NCBI GenBank assembly: GCA_037969565.1
Contig: JBBKXQ010000070.1
Span: forward strand, 1-39,571
Source of the DNA: SZUA-35 sp037969565
GTDB lineage: Bacteria; Actinomycetota; Acidimicrobiia; Acidimicrobiales; SZUA-35
Direction of reading: 5' to 3'
Length of the DNA: 39,571 nucleotides
In this document: positions 1 through 7,899 of the stretch, one piece after another
Numbering within the stretch: position 1 is the first letter of the stretch
Layout: every line of letters starts with the position of its first letter
The notes under the pieces: generated by a model
Told to the model about the DNA's origin: nothing
The model's input: only the letters and a program-made list of their open reading frames with translations
Database searches by the model: none
Translations under genes and position numbers: made by a program

Positions 1-1
1 C

Positions 2-1186
2 GAAGTTTCGGGCCTGCTCGATCCTGTCGTCTTCGATTTCTTGATCAAAGAACTCGATATGGCCGAGGCTGACGGGGCGCTGGCTGTCGTCCTCCAGATC
101 GACTCGAAAGGCAGCGTGCTGAGCGACACCGACTTGATCACGCTGGCATCGCGCCTTCGTGACAGCCCAGTCGAGGTGGTGGCGTGGGTTGGGCCTTCCG
201 GGGCCGCCGCGCTGGGCGGTTCGGCTGAGTTGCTCGGGGTCGCCGACGTGATCGGCGTGGCCATCGGATCCCGCATTGGCGACACCGGAGCCCCCCGACT
301 CCCCGCCAGCGGATTCCCCGCAGCCTTCGGCGATGCCACCGAGCGCCTTGAAACGGTCACCATCGGCGCCTCGGAAGCCGTCATCCTGGGCATCGCACCG
401 GGCGAGAGCGATAACGAGGACGTGCTGCGCCAATCCGTGGAATCCAATTCGGTTCTTCGGGAATTCGTCCGCGTCGTCGACGGATTTCAGGCCCCGACCC
501 CCGACGTCGACGATCCAGCGGGGCTCGGTCAAGCCCAGTTCCGTCAGCTGTCGCTCTCCGGCCAGCTGTTCCACACCGTGGCCAGTCCCGAGGTGGCCTA
601 CCTGTTCTTCGTCGGTGGCCTCATGCTGTTGATCTTCGAGTTGTTCACCGCCGGCGTCGGCGTGGCCGGTGCGATCGGGGTCGGACTGTTCGTGTTGGGT
701 TCCTACGGACTCAGTGTTCTCCCCACTCGCCCGGTGGCCGTGGTGATGATCCTGCTGGCCATCCTCGCCTTCTCCATTGACATCCAAACCAATATTCCCC
801 GCATCTATTCGGCCGTCGGGATGGTCCTCCTCACGGTGTCGACCTTCGTTCTTTACGACGGCTTGCGGATGTCTTGGGTGACGATTGCCTTTGGCATCAT
901 CGGCGCCGTCCTCTATGCGTATTCGGGAATGCCGTCGATGGTTCGGACCCGATTCTCGACACCCACCATCGGTCGTCGGTGGATGATCGGCATGATGGGC
1001 GAAGCCATCACCGAGCTGAAGCCCGACGGCATGGTGCGAATCCAAGATGCACCCTGGCGGGCCATCGTGAATCGTGCCACGCCAATCGAGGTCGGCGAGC
1101 GAGTGCGAGTCATCGGCATCGAACGTCTGGTTCTGGAAGTCGAGCCGGAGGAAGGCGGGGCGAAGGATCATCGTGATCGAGGATGA
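2..1186 (+). CDS. NfeD family membrane protein (ClpP-class protease-like), 5' end cut by window
   Basis: The reading frame is open from the first bases of the window, so the gene is partial and lacks its N-terminus (395 codons seen). The visible part has the long-NfeD layout: a ClpP/SppA-like fold of about 170 residues, then four to five hydrophobic segments beginning with a helix after the text VAYLFFVGGLML, and a C-terminal OB-fold-like NfeD domain (GMMGEAITEL ... WRAIVN ... GERVRVIG). Family members are membrane proteases or scaffolds linked to stomatin-like proteins and membrane quality control. The serine of the family motif, usually in a GARAASAG context, appears to be glycine here (GPSGAAALGGS), so proteolysis is doubtful. 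The next gene, WhiB, is 108 bases downstream and probably separately transcribed. Family assignment is confident; activity is inference. Confidence 0.85.
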   Translation, partial: EVSGLLDPVVFDFLIKELDMAEADGALAVVLQIDSKGSVLSDTDLITLASRLRDSPVEVVAWVGPSGAAALGGSAELLGVADVIGVAIGSRIGDTGAPRLPASGFPAAFGDATERLETVTIGASEAVILGIAPGESDNEDVLRQSVESNSVLREFVRVVDGFQAPTPDVDDPAGLGQAQFRQLSLSGQLFHTVASPEVAYLFFVGGLMLLIFELFTAGVGVAGAIGVGLFVLGSYGLSVLPTRPVAVVMILLAILAFSIDIQTNIPRIYSAVGMVLLTVSTFVLYDGLRMSWVTIAFGIIGAVLYAYSGMPSMVRTRFSTPTIGRRWMIGMMGEAITELKPDGMVRIQDAPWRAIVNRATPIEVGERVRVIGIERLVLEVEPEEGGAKDHRDRG

Positions 1187-1294
1187 GCCGGGTCTGGTGA
1201 GGCCCGGTTCTCGAAGGTTTCCTGAATTGGCCCTTGTGCTGCTCGTCACACCCTGAGTACGTTTGGGTACTTCACCTCAAAGGGGGGCCTACTG

Positions 1295-1555
1295 GTGAGT
1301 ATCAAACTGGAAAGTCAATGGCAGCAGAACGCCGCATGTCGGGGCCCGAATCAGATCATCTTCTTCCCGCCACCACGTCTCGAGCGTCGCTCGGAAAAGC
1401 GCCAGCGTGAGCAGCGGGCCAAGGAGATCTGTCAGGCGTGTTCGGTGCAGCAGAGCTGCCTGAAGTACGCACTGGAAATTCGTGAGCAACACGGCATCTG
1501 GGGCGGGAGTACCGAGAACGAGCGTCGCGAGCTCTGGTCAGCTCGTAACAACTGA
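1295..1555 (+). CDS. WhiB-family Fe-S transcriptional regulator
   Basis: An 86-residue WhiB-like protein. The four cluster-binding cysteines are at about residues 15, 46, 49 and 55 (C-x30-C-x2-C-x5-C), followed by the family G[IV]WGG turn at 67-71 and a short basic C-terminus (ENERREL). WhiB proteins bind a [4Fe-4S] cluster and act as actinobacterial transcription factors, commonly with sigma region 4, in redox or developmental control. The GTG start is supported by a strong AAAGGGGGG ribosome binding site a few bases upstream. The gene stands alone, with about 108 bases before it and a convergent selB after it. The short size and absence of extensions fit WhiB1/WhiB2-type members, but I cannot name the paralogue from sequence alone. 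Confidence 0.93.
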   Translation: MSIKLESQWQQNAACRGPNQIIFFPPPRLERRSEKRQREQRAKEICQACSVQQSCLKYALEIREQHGIWGGSTENERRELWSARNN

Positions 1556-1590
1556 AATCAGGGCTTCCGTAGCGATCCGGCACTACTTCG

Positions 1591-1608
1591 CCATGCTGGG
1601 GGGCATGG
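1591..1608. terminator. Weak hairpin between convergent whiB and selB
   Basis: An inverted repeat CCATGC/GCATGG with a six-base G-rich loop lies between the 3' ends of the convergent whiB and selB genes. There is no T-run on either side, so a terminator role rests only on position. Confidence 0.3.
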
Positions 1609-1652
1609 TGGAGTGGTGCCTGTTTCTCCGTGCCTGTCCGTAGGGCGTCGGG

Positions 1653-3374
1653 TCATTCTGGTGGCGGCAGCCGCGGTCCGGCGATACGAAGGTCGTCACG
1701 ACGACGAGTGATGCCGTTCTGATCGAAGTAGTTGAGAATCGGGAGAACGAACTTCCGTGAGGTGCCCAGCAGGTCGCGCACATCGGCAACGGTGATTCCC
1801 GTCCCAGCCGATTCGAGCGCTCCGGAAAGTAGAACTGCTGCGTGGTGAAGGGCCGAGGCGGCGAAGAACACGCCGTCTTGCTCCACGACGGTGCCTCGTC
1901 GGACGAGCTCGCGGACCTCAGCTCGATCCTGCCCCTCGGATCCTGGCGGATTGAACGGGGCAGCTTCGAGTGCCACAACCCAGGGATGGTCGGCCAATGG
2001 GTCGTCGGGCTCGCCGATGATGGCTCGACCGCTCTCGATCTTCACGTCTTCGAGAGTCTCCGCAACGGCTCGTTGTTGGTCGGTCAGGGCGGCAACGTCG
2101 AGTCCCAGCGCTCCGGCCTGTTCGATGCGAGCGAGAACGTTGATCTTCGTCTCCTCGAGGGCTGCGGCCGACACGACCCATCGGCCCACGGTGGGGGGCA
2201 CTCGCTCGCCGACGAGACGGGCGAGGTGCTCGGCGCTGACCCAACCCCGCTCGTTGACGACCCGTTCGATGGAACGATCCGGGGTGGCACGTGAAGCGGG
2301 GAGCATCGGCTCGATGTCGAGAATCTGGCCTCCGCCCACCGTTTCGTCCCGGCCGCTCTCCCGAAGAATGAATCGGTCGCCGGGCAGGAGTGGCAGCGGC
2401 TGCTTCAGGTAGAGCCGCACGGCGCCGGTTGTTCCGGGGGCGAGGACATCGGGGCCGAGAACTCGCACCTTGGCCGGAAACTCGCCGGAACCGATGTAGA
2501 CGGCGTAGGCGCCGCGGCGCGAGACGTCATGATCCAGCGAGCTCAGCACGTTGAGTTCACCGTCGAAGATGGCGGATTGGTGCCACTGGCCGGCTCGGAC
2601 GACGACATCTCCCCGGGCCAGATCGCCGTGCGACACGCCGGTGAGATTCACCGCAACCCGATTGCCGGCCGCAACCCGATCGGACGACCGGTGGTGGGAT
2701 TGGAGCCCGCGGACACGAGCAGAATCGCCGTGGGGCAGCACCACCAACTCGTCACCGGTTGCGATCGCTCCGCCGGTGACCGTGCCGGTGACGACCGTGC
2801 CGGCCCCGGATGGTGCGAATGCGCGGTCGACCCACAGCCGGGGGCGCTCATGGTCGGCTGGTTCGCCCATTCGGTCGACGAGTCGGTCGAGAGCGATGGA
2901 GAGGTCGGCGAGTCCGATTCCTGTTGTTGCCGCCACCGGCACAATCGGGGCTCCTTCGAGAAAGGTTCCCTCGGTGTGCTCCTCGACATCCATCTGAGCG
3001 AGTTCGAGAAGGTCGTCGTCGACGAGATCGACCTTGGTGAGTGCAACCACACCATGCCGGATTCCCAGGAGATCGAGGATTCGGAGGTGTTCTTCGGACT
3101 GGGGCTTCCAGCCTTCGGTGGCCGCAACCACGAAGACGCAGCCCTCGACGGCTCCGACTCCAGCCAGCATGTTGCGAAGGAAGCGGGTGTGACCGGGAAC
3201 GTCGATGAAGGAGAGTTCGCGGCTCGACGGCAGCGTGAGATTGGCGAAACCGAGATCGATGGTGAGTCCCCGAGCCTTTTCTTCGTCCCACCGGTCGGGG
3301 TCGATTCCAGTGAGCGCCTGGACGAGGGTGGACTTGCCGTGATCCACATGGCCTGCGGTGGCGATGACCGTCAT
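1653..3374 (-). CDS. selB: Selenocysteine-specific elongation factor SelB
   Basis: A 573-residue translational GTPase. G1 is GHVDHGKST at residues 8-16, G3 is DVPGH at 58-62 and G4 is TKVD at 113-116. EF-Tu-like beta-barrel domains and a C-terminal region with winged-helix character follow (ending near RDLLGTSRKFVLPILNYFDQNG, typical of the last SelB winged helix). SelB carries Sec-tRNA(Sec) to the ribosome and recognises the SECIS hairpin after an in-frame UGA. Its ATG overlaps the selA stop by four bases, so the two are translationally coupled. Length is close to the family norm (about 600). tRNA-Sec is encoded about 26 kb away in this same window. Highly confident. Confidence 0.96.
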   Translation of the reverse strand: MTVIATAGHVDHGKSTLVQALTGIDPDRWDEEKARGLTIDLGFANLTLPSSRELSFIDVPGHTRFLRNMLAGVGAVEGCVFVVAATEGWKPQSEEHLRILDLLGIRHGVVALTKVDLVDDDLLELAQMDVEEHTEGTFLEGAPIVPVAATTGIGLADLSIALDRLVDRMGEPADHERPRLWVDRAFAPSGAGTVVTGTVTGGAIATGDELVVLPHGDSARVRGLQSHHRSSDRVAAGNRVAVNLTGVSHGDLARGDVVVRAGQWHQSAIFDGELNVLSSLDHDVSRRGAYAVYIGSGEFPAKVRVLGPDVLAPGTTGAVRLYLKQPLPLLPGDRFILRESGRDETVGGGQILDIEPMLPASRATPDRSIERVVNERGWVSAEHLARLVGERVPPTVGRWVVSAAALEETKINVLARIEQAGALGLDVAALTDQQRAVAETLEDVKIESGRAIIGEPDDPLADHPWVVALEAAPFNPPGSEGQDRAEVRELVRRGTVVEQDGVFFAASALHHAAVLLSGALESAGTGITVADVRDLLGTSRKFVLPILNYFDQNGITRRRDDLRIAGPRLPPPE

Positions 3375-4648
3375 GGAGCGCTGATGCTCTGCAGGGCGGC
3401 CGTGATTTCGCCATCGGCGGTCGGGTCGACGCTACGCAGATCAAGGGTGGTGGAGCGGTCGTCGACCCTGGCGATCACTGGCCACGCTCGATTTCGAAGG
3501 TGGTCGAGATGATTTCCGGGGATGCAGATTCCGATGCTCGGGATGGTGACGGTTGGGAGCGTGCCGCCACCGGGAACCGCCTCGGTCGATACAACGGACG
3601 CCGACAATTTCGGGTCGAGGGCGGCGATGATCGTCTCGGCCCGGACTCGTAACTCGTCGACCGAGGCCGCTGCCATCTTCCAGAATGGGATCGCTGCGCC
3701 GTCGCGTCGGAGGTACGCGAGTGCCGTGTTCTGCAATGCGCCGAGGACGAGGCCTCCTGGTCTGACGGCGCGAGCCAGCGGATGAAGCGAGCATTGCTCG
3801 ACCATGTCGGCTCGACCGGCAATGATGCCGGCCTGAGGTCCACCGAGAAGCTTGTCACCGCTGAACACCACCACCGCAGCTCCCGCCTCGAGGGTCTGTT
3901 TGGCGGCCGGTTCGCCGGCCAGCCAGTTGGGTGGTGGACCGTCGAGCCACGGGCAGGCGGCATCGATCAGACCCGAGCCGATATCGGCCAGTACGGGTGC
4001 GTCGAGCGTTGCGAGCTCGGCGACGGTGGTGGCCTCGGTGAATCCGGTGATCTTGTAGTTGCTCTGATGCACATGGAGTGACAGTGCAATGTCGTGGTCT
4101 TCGGCCGCTCGCCGATAGTCGTCGAGCCGGGTCCGATTGGTGGTGCCGACCTCCACGAGTTGCGCCCCCGACTGCTTCATCACGTCCGGAACCCGGAATC
4201 CACCGCCGATCTCGACAAGCTCGCCGCGGCTGACGCTGACTCCCCGTCCTGTGGCGAGGGCCGCAAGCGCGAGGAGTAGCGCAGCCGAGCAGTTGTTGAC
4301 CACGAGGGCGGCCTCGGCCCCACAGGCCCGGGCCAACAGCGGGCCAATGGCGTCTTGGCGGCTGCCTCGTTTCCCGGTGGTGAGATCGAGTTCGAGGTTC
4401 TGGGCGGTTGCGTCGGTGTGGTGCGCAAGCGGCGCTCGGCCGAGATTGGTGTGCAGGAGGACCCCGGTGGCGTTCACCACGGGGCCGAGCAGTCGACGCT
4501 CGATCTGCCGGGCGATGTCGCGAGCCGCCTCCGGGGTGCCCTTGGCGATGGCTTCTCGGGCCGCATCGACGAGGAGCGGCTGGGGGAGATCGACGTCGCC
4601 CAGGGAGCGGGCAAGACGGTCAACAGAAGGCGGACGAGGGGCGGTCAC
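3371..4648 (-). CDS. selA: L-seryl-tRNA(Sec) selenium transferase SelA
   Basis: A PLP-dependent enzyme that converts Ser-tRNA(Sec) to Sec-tRNA(Sec) using selenophosphate. The PLP lysine sits in FSGDKLLGGPQAG (about residue 266), and the N-terminal family text NATGVLLHTNLGRAPL is present. I chose the GTG at 4648 (425 residues) because the preceding 41 in-frame codons show no SelA similarity and overlap the leader of the divergent fxsA-like gene, and because a TATCCT box lies seven bases before this GTG, which suggests a leaderless mRNA. The stop overlaps selB by four bases (ATGA), making a selA-selB operon. SelD, which supplies selenophosphate, is not in this window. Confidence 0.95.
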   Translation of the reverse strand: MTAPRPPSVDRLARSLGDVDLPQPLLVDAAREAIAKGTPEAARDIARQIERRLLGPVVNATGVLLHTNLGRAPLAHHTDATAQNLELDLTTGKRGSRQDAIGPLLARACGAEAALVVNNCSAALLLALAALATGRGVSVSRGELVEIGGGFRVPDVMKQSGAQLVEVGTTNRTRLDDYRRAAEDHDIALSLHVHQSNYKITGFTEATTVAELATLDAPVLADIGSGLIDAACPWLDGPPPNWLAGEPAAKQTLEAGAAVVVFSGDKLLGGPQAGIIAGRADMVEQCSLHPLARAVRPGGLVLGALQNTALAYLRRDGAAIPFWKMAAASVDELRVRAETIIAALDPKLSASVVSTEAVPGGGTLPTVTIPSIGICIPGNHLDHLRNRAWPVIARVDDRSTTLDLRSVDPTADGEITAALQSISAP

Positions 4649-4655
4649 AAAGCGG

Positions 4656-4661
4656 AGGATA
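4656..4661 (-). promoter_or_regulatory. Putative leaderless -10 box of selAB
   Basis: On the minus strand TATCCT lies seven bases before the selA GTG, matching the actinobacterial TAnnnT -10 hexamer at a leaderless distance. No Shine-Dalgarno sequence is visible before selA. Confidence 0.45.
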
Positions 4662-4691
4662 TGCCGAGGTCCGGCCTGGCTGGGTGCCCGG

Positions 4692-4697
4692 TAGACT
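4692..4697 (+). promoter_or_regulatory. Putative -10 box (TAGACT) of the FxsA-like gene
   Basis: TAGACT lies eight bases before the ATG at 4706. A GGAGGG sequence lies between box and start, so either a leaderless transcript or one from an upstream promoter using that ribosome binding site is possible. Confidence 0.4.
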
Positions 4698-4705
4698 GGA
4701 GGGCC

Positions 4706-5191
4706 ATGTTCTCCCGTCCCGCCTTGGCGTTCTTTGCTCTTGCGGTGGCAGAACTCTTCGTTCTGACACAAGCGGCCTCAGCCTTCGGGTTCGGTATTGC
4801 GATGCTCGCGCTCATGGCGCTCTCGGCGTCGGGCGTACTCCTCCTCAAGCGGGGTGGGCTCGGATTCCTGCGGTCATCGGTCAGCCGGGTCGTCGGCGAC
4901 AAGAACGAAGCCGCGGAAGTGCTCGCCGACCGGGCGATGGTTGTCCTGGCCGCCGTCCTCTTGATCGTTCCTGGATTCGTAACGGCACTCGCCGGAATCC
5001 TCCTCTTCGTACCACCGATTCGGGCTGCTGCTCGACCGATGGTGCTTCATCGGATCCAACCATGGATCCAGCCCAACCTGCAGTTCGGACGCGCAATGCG
5101 GTTCGGTCGCGATGTTGTTGATGTCGATGTCGTCGATGTTCAGGACATCAACGACCAGTCATCGCAACCGCCGCGGTCCGAGCTCAATTGA
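4706..5191 (+). CDS. FxsA family membrane protein
   Basis: A 161-residue protein with hydrophobic segments at about residues 6-27, 29-48 and 78-102. The family hallmark, a long hydrophobic stretch with IVPGFVTALAGILLFVPPIR near 87-106, is present. FxsA (YtzA/suppressor of F exclusion) proteins are small inner-membrane proteins of unknown biochemical role. The ATG at 4706 is preceded by GGAGGG. The C-terminal tail is rich in DV repeats (about residues 136-147), unlike the core. It is divergent from selA and is followed after 29 bases by the MBL-fold gene, so these two may be co-transcribed. Confidence 0.85.
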   Translation: MFSRPALAFFALAVAELFVLTQAASAFGFGIAMLALMALSASGVLLLKRGGLGFLRSSVSRVVGDKNEAAEVLADRAMVVLAAVLLIVPGFVTALAGILLFVPPIRAAARPMVLHRIQPWIQPNLQFGRAMRFGRDVVDVDVVDVQDINDQSSQPPRSELN

Positions 5192-5220
5192 CGTCTCACC
5201 TGCGGAGGAGACCAGACACC

Positions 5221-5805
5221 GTGATCATCGAAGAACCAACACCGCCACCACCCATCACCCCCGGTGTCGCTCGCGCGCTGAGCCCGCTGGTGCGGCGCAT
5301 CGCGAACAAGAGCGAAGACGCCGATTCTGATGAGCCTGGTCTCAACACCTATCTGATCGGTATCGATGAGATCGTCATCGTCGATCCCGGCCCCGGCGAC
5401 CCCGACCATCTCGACGTCGTGTGTGGCTGCGGCGGCGACCGGATCCGCTGGATCATCATGACCGACACGCGGCCGGCGTACGCCGCCGGTGCCCTCCGAC
5501 TCAAGGAACTCACCGGGGCCGAGCTCGTCGCCCCTGCGGGCTTCGACGGAGCCGACGAGATCATGGGCGACGGATACAAGATCGATGCCACGGAGTTCCG
5601 TGTGATGGCCATGGCCCTCGATGCCGATGCCGGCAAGTACATCTACGTGCTCGAGCAGGAGCGTTCACTGATCGCAGGCGACCACCTCGACGGTGAAATC
5701 CCGGCCGACCTCCCGGCTCGGGTCAAGAGCTTCCGTCTGAAGGCGATCGCTCCCGGACACGGTCAGTACATCGAAGACGCCAAAGCCCACTTGGGCATGA
5801 AATAA
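5221..5805 (+). CDS. Degenerate metallo-beta-lactamase-fold protein
   Basis: A 194-residue protein aligned by eye with LACTB2/glyoxalase II-like MBL hydrolases: NTYLIG (42-47), the DPGPGDPDHL strand-loop (55-64), a hydrophobic strand before the metal loop, GDH (153-155) and a late PGHG (178-181). The zinc motif HxHxDH is replaced by TDTRPAY at 81-87, and the next histidine segment (family TPGHTPGH) reads ALDADAGK. Most metal ligands are therefore absent, and hydrolase activity is unlikely. The GTG at 5221 is chosen because GGAGGAG lies ten bases upstream. It follows the FxsA-like gene by 29 bases. A structural or ligand-binding role is only a guess. Confidence 0.82.
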   Translation: MIIEEPTPPPPITPGVARALSPLVRRIANKSEDADSDEPGLNTYLIGIDEIVIVDPGPGDPDHLDVVCGCGGDRIRWIIMTDTRPAYAAGALRLKELTGAELVAPAGFDGADEIMGDGYKIDATEFRVMAMALDADAGKYIYVLEQERSLIAGDHLDGEIPADLPARVKSFRLKAIAPGHGQYIEDAKAHLGMK

Positions 5806-6240
5806 CGAGGTACCGCGGGGTTGCGACGTTTCGTCGGGGCCTCGAACGTTGCGAGCTGGGACCCATCGCCCGATCGATCCCAGCTCGCGGCTCGGATGGT
5901 TGAGGGGAACACATCCGAGAAATTGGTGCGGCCCGAGGTCGTTGGACACTCGTTTTCCGCACCGTGCCCGAGAATGACGAAGCGAGCAGCTTCGGAGTCG
6001 CGAGAAATTGTCGATTCTTTGGGTCCCGTGCCGACACAGCACGCCCGCACGGCTTCACGCGATGGTGCGAACGCCGTTCCGGCCGCTGAGTTGACGCGAC
6101 TCACTTATGATCGCCGACGTCCTATGAGACTCATGCGTTTTCTCAGCCTCATCTTCATTCGGCATTTCGGTCGCTGGTCCGGCTCGCCCGTGCTCTGGGC
6201 TGTTCCGCCGCGGATCGGGGGCGGCATCTCCTCGTCGTCG
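5806..6240. other. 435-base gene-free region before the ECF sigma gene
   Basis: No convincing coding sequence was seen on either strand. It holds a strong hairpin (5851-5888), a small CGACG/CGTCG stem at 5824-5836, a CGAAGC/GCTTCG hairpin at 5978-5994, and a TTATGAT -10-like sequence at 6105-6111. An in-frame ATG at 6124 could extend the sigma gene upstream by 39 codons, so the last 117 bases may be leader or coding. Confidence 0.5.
5851..5888 (+). terminator. Hairpin downstream of the MBL-fold gene
   Basis: A perfect 11-base inverted repeat, GCGAGCTGGGA/TCCCAGCTCGC, has a 16-base loop and begins 46 bases after the MBL stop codon. No U-tract follows. It could end the fxsA-MBL transcript or be an operator for the downstream sigma gene. 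Confidence 0.4.
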
Positions 6241-6780
6241 ATGCTCGATCTGACTCGCCCGGAGGACGAGGACCAGGAGGCCGATCCGGATGACCTGCAC
6301 CGTCTGATGGTCGAACACAGCGATGCGGTATTCCGACTCGCACTGTCGATCGTGCGTGATCAGGCCTTGGCCGAGGATGTCACCCAGGAGACCATGGTGA
6401 AGGCGTGGCTCGCCCTCCCGTCATTCCGGGGGGATTCGTCGCTGCGGGGTTGGGTCATGCGAATCGCGCACAACACCGCTATTTCGATGTTGCGGACCCG
6501 GCGCGCCCTGGTGAGCGATCCAGCCGAGATGCCCGAAGAGTCATGGGTGTCCGAACGCTCGATCGAACGACGGGTCGAGGGGGCACTCGTGGTCGACGAA
6601 TTCGTTGCCGCTCTCGACCTCCTCGACGACCTGTCGAGGAGCATCGTGGTGCTGCGCGAAATCGAGGGTATGTCCTACGACGACATCGCCCGGATTCTCG
6701 ACGTGCCGCTCCCGACGATCAAGACCCGGCTCCTCCGGGCCCGACGACGACTCGGCGTTGCGTTGAAGGAGTGGCAATGA
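6241..6780 (+). CDS. ECF-type RNA polymerase sigma factor
   Basis: A 179-residue sigma-70 family protein of the extracytoplasmic-function class. Region 2 includes VFRLALSIVRD, the AEDVTQETMVKAW core-binding segment and RGWVMRIAHNTA. Region 4 near the C-terminus has a helix-turn-helix (MSYDDIARILDVPLPTIKTRLLRARRRL). The start at 6241 is chosen because ECF similarity begins just after it. No ribosome binding site is visible there, and the upstream in-frame ATG at 6124 is an alternative that would add a hydrophobic, arginine-rich leader. The stop overlaps the anti-sigma ATG (ATGA), indicating coupled translation. Such sigma factors usually autoregulate their operon. I did not find a clear GGAAC/GTC-type promoter upstream. 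Confidence 0.92.
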   Translation: MLDLTRPEDEDQEADPDDLHRLMVEHSDAVFRLALSIVRDQALAEDVTQETMVKAWLALPSFRGDSSLRGWVMRIAHNTAISMLRTRRALVSDPAEMPEESWVSERSIERRVEGALVVDEFVAALDLLDDLSRSIVVLREIEGMSYDDIARILDVPLPTIKTRLLRARRRLGVALKEWQ

Positions 6781-7097
6781 TTCGGCGCCATCCATCGAAG
6801 AAAGTGCTGCGAGCGTGGCTGGATCTCGAGGATCTACCAGACGTCGACGAGCACGTTCTCACCTGCGAGCGGTGCTCCGACGATCTCGAGGCACTGGCCG
6901 GGGCCGAGGCTGACTCCTCGATCCGTCGGGCGCTCGAGGAAGTCCTGGCACCGCCGACCGGACTTGCCGAACGAATCGAGCAGGGAGTGGTTCGACGTCT
7001 CGATTCGAGACGAGTGTTCGGCTATGTGGCCGACCTTTTCGGCGCAGGATTGGAAACCTCCGTTCTGCTTTTCGACCAACCCGAGGATGAACAATGA
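6777..7097 (+). CDS. Zinc-binding anti-sigma factor (ZAS type)
   Basis: A 106-residue protein directly coupled to the ECF sigma gene. It carries the ZAS motif H-x3-C-x2-C at about residues 26, 30 and 33 (EHVLTCERC), as in RsrA/ChrR-like anti-sigma domains that hold the cognate sigma inactive. There is no clear transmembrane helix; the C-terminus has only a short amphipathic or hydrophobic stretch (YVADLFGAGLETSVLLF). It is probably soluble or peripherally bound, which suits redox or metal sensing rather than periplasmic sensing. It overlaps both neighbours by four bases (ATGA), so sigma, anti-sigma and channel are one operon. Confidence 0.82.
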   Translation: MIRRHPSKKVLRAWLDLEDLPDVDEHVLTCERCSDDLEALAGAEADSSIRRALEEVLAPPTGLAERIEQGVVRRLDSRRVFGYVADLFGAGLETSVLLFDQPEDEQ

Positions 7098-7870
7098 CGA
7101 CAACAGACTGGATTGTGGTTGGAGGCGCCCTTGTCGGTGGGGTGATTCTGGGGCTGCTGCTTTCGCGGATCGTTCACACGATCTTGGCCAAGCCAACTCG
7201 ACCTGAACCGCTTCAGCAGGCGGCCCGACCACTGTCGAGCCTGGCGTTTTCCGGTGGGCTGATCGCCGGCCTGCTCGTGGCGCTCGGAGTGATCCAACCC
7301 GAAGCCGTCCAGAACCTGACCAATGATGCGGTTGCGTTCATACCAAAGCTCCTGACCGCGGCGATCATCGTCATCGGGGCCAATGTCCTGTCATCGTTCG
7401 CCACCGCTGCGCTGAGGCCGACCCTCGCCCGGGCTTCGAGCAATGTTCAACGCCAGGCCGTGTCGATCACTCGCACCACGATCATGCTCTTCGGCGTGTT
7501 GCTGGCCGTTCCGACACTCGGCATCGACACGACCGTGGTCAATCTCGGAGTGGCCGCGATCTTCTTTGCCCTTGCTGCGAGTTTCACCCTTCTGGTCGGA
7601 CTCGGTGGTCGCTCGGTGGCCAAGGAGATCGCCAGCACTCGCGCTGCCCGCCGACTGATTCGAAAGGGCGATCGAATCCAACTCGGTGGGGAGAATGCTG
7701 TTGCCGGAGAGGTACTGGCCGTCCACCCGACTGCGATCGAGATCGCGACGGCCGATGGCGAAACGGTGCTCATTCCGTCGTCGCGAGTGGTTGGCGAGAC
7801 GCTCACCGTGCAGCGGAACGAGGAACCAGTGCCGGAACCGCCGCAAGGCAGCGTGCCGTCGGAGCGGTAG
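7094..7870 (+). CDS. MscS-like small-conductance mechanosensitive channel family protein
   Basis: A 258-residue membrane protein with hydrophobic segments at about residues 6-28, 50-67, 80-100, 125-147 and 149-172. A short MscS beta-domain-like region follows (RLIRKGDRIQLGG ... GEVLAVHPTAIEIATADGETVLIPSSRVV at about 188-236). The N-terminal repeats resemble the conserved TM-helix module of this family. It lacks the large C-terminal cage of E. coli MscS. Its ATG overlaps the anti-sigma stop by four bases, so the ECF pair probably controls expression of this channel, suggesting an envelope or osmotic stress response. Channel activity is inferred from family membership. Confidence 0.78.
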   Translation: MTTTDWIVVGGALVGGVILGLLLSRIVHTILAKPTRPEPLQQAARPLSSLAFSGGLIAGLLVALGVIQPEAVQNLTNDAVAFIPKLLTAAIIVIGANVLSSFATAALRPTLARASSNVQRQAVSITRTTIMLFGVLLAVPTLGIDTTVVNLGVAAIFFALAASFTLLVGLGGRSVAKEIASTRAARRLIRKGDRIQLGGENAVAGEVLAVHPTAIEIATADGETVLIPSSRVVGETLTVQRNEEPVPEPPQGSVPSER

Positions 7871-7899
7871 CGCCGCAGGCCGGGCCGGACGGACCGGGG

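Noticed and set aside
2529..3512. Long plus-strand frames opposite selB and selA
   Set aside because: Their translations are mirror shadows of the high-GC sel genes with no recognisable domain.
6091..6111. TTGACG ... TATGAT promoter before the ECF sigma gene
   Set aside because: The spacer is only about nine bases, too short for a sigma-70 promoter; only the TTATGAT box was noted.
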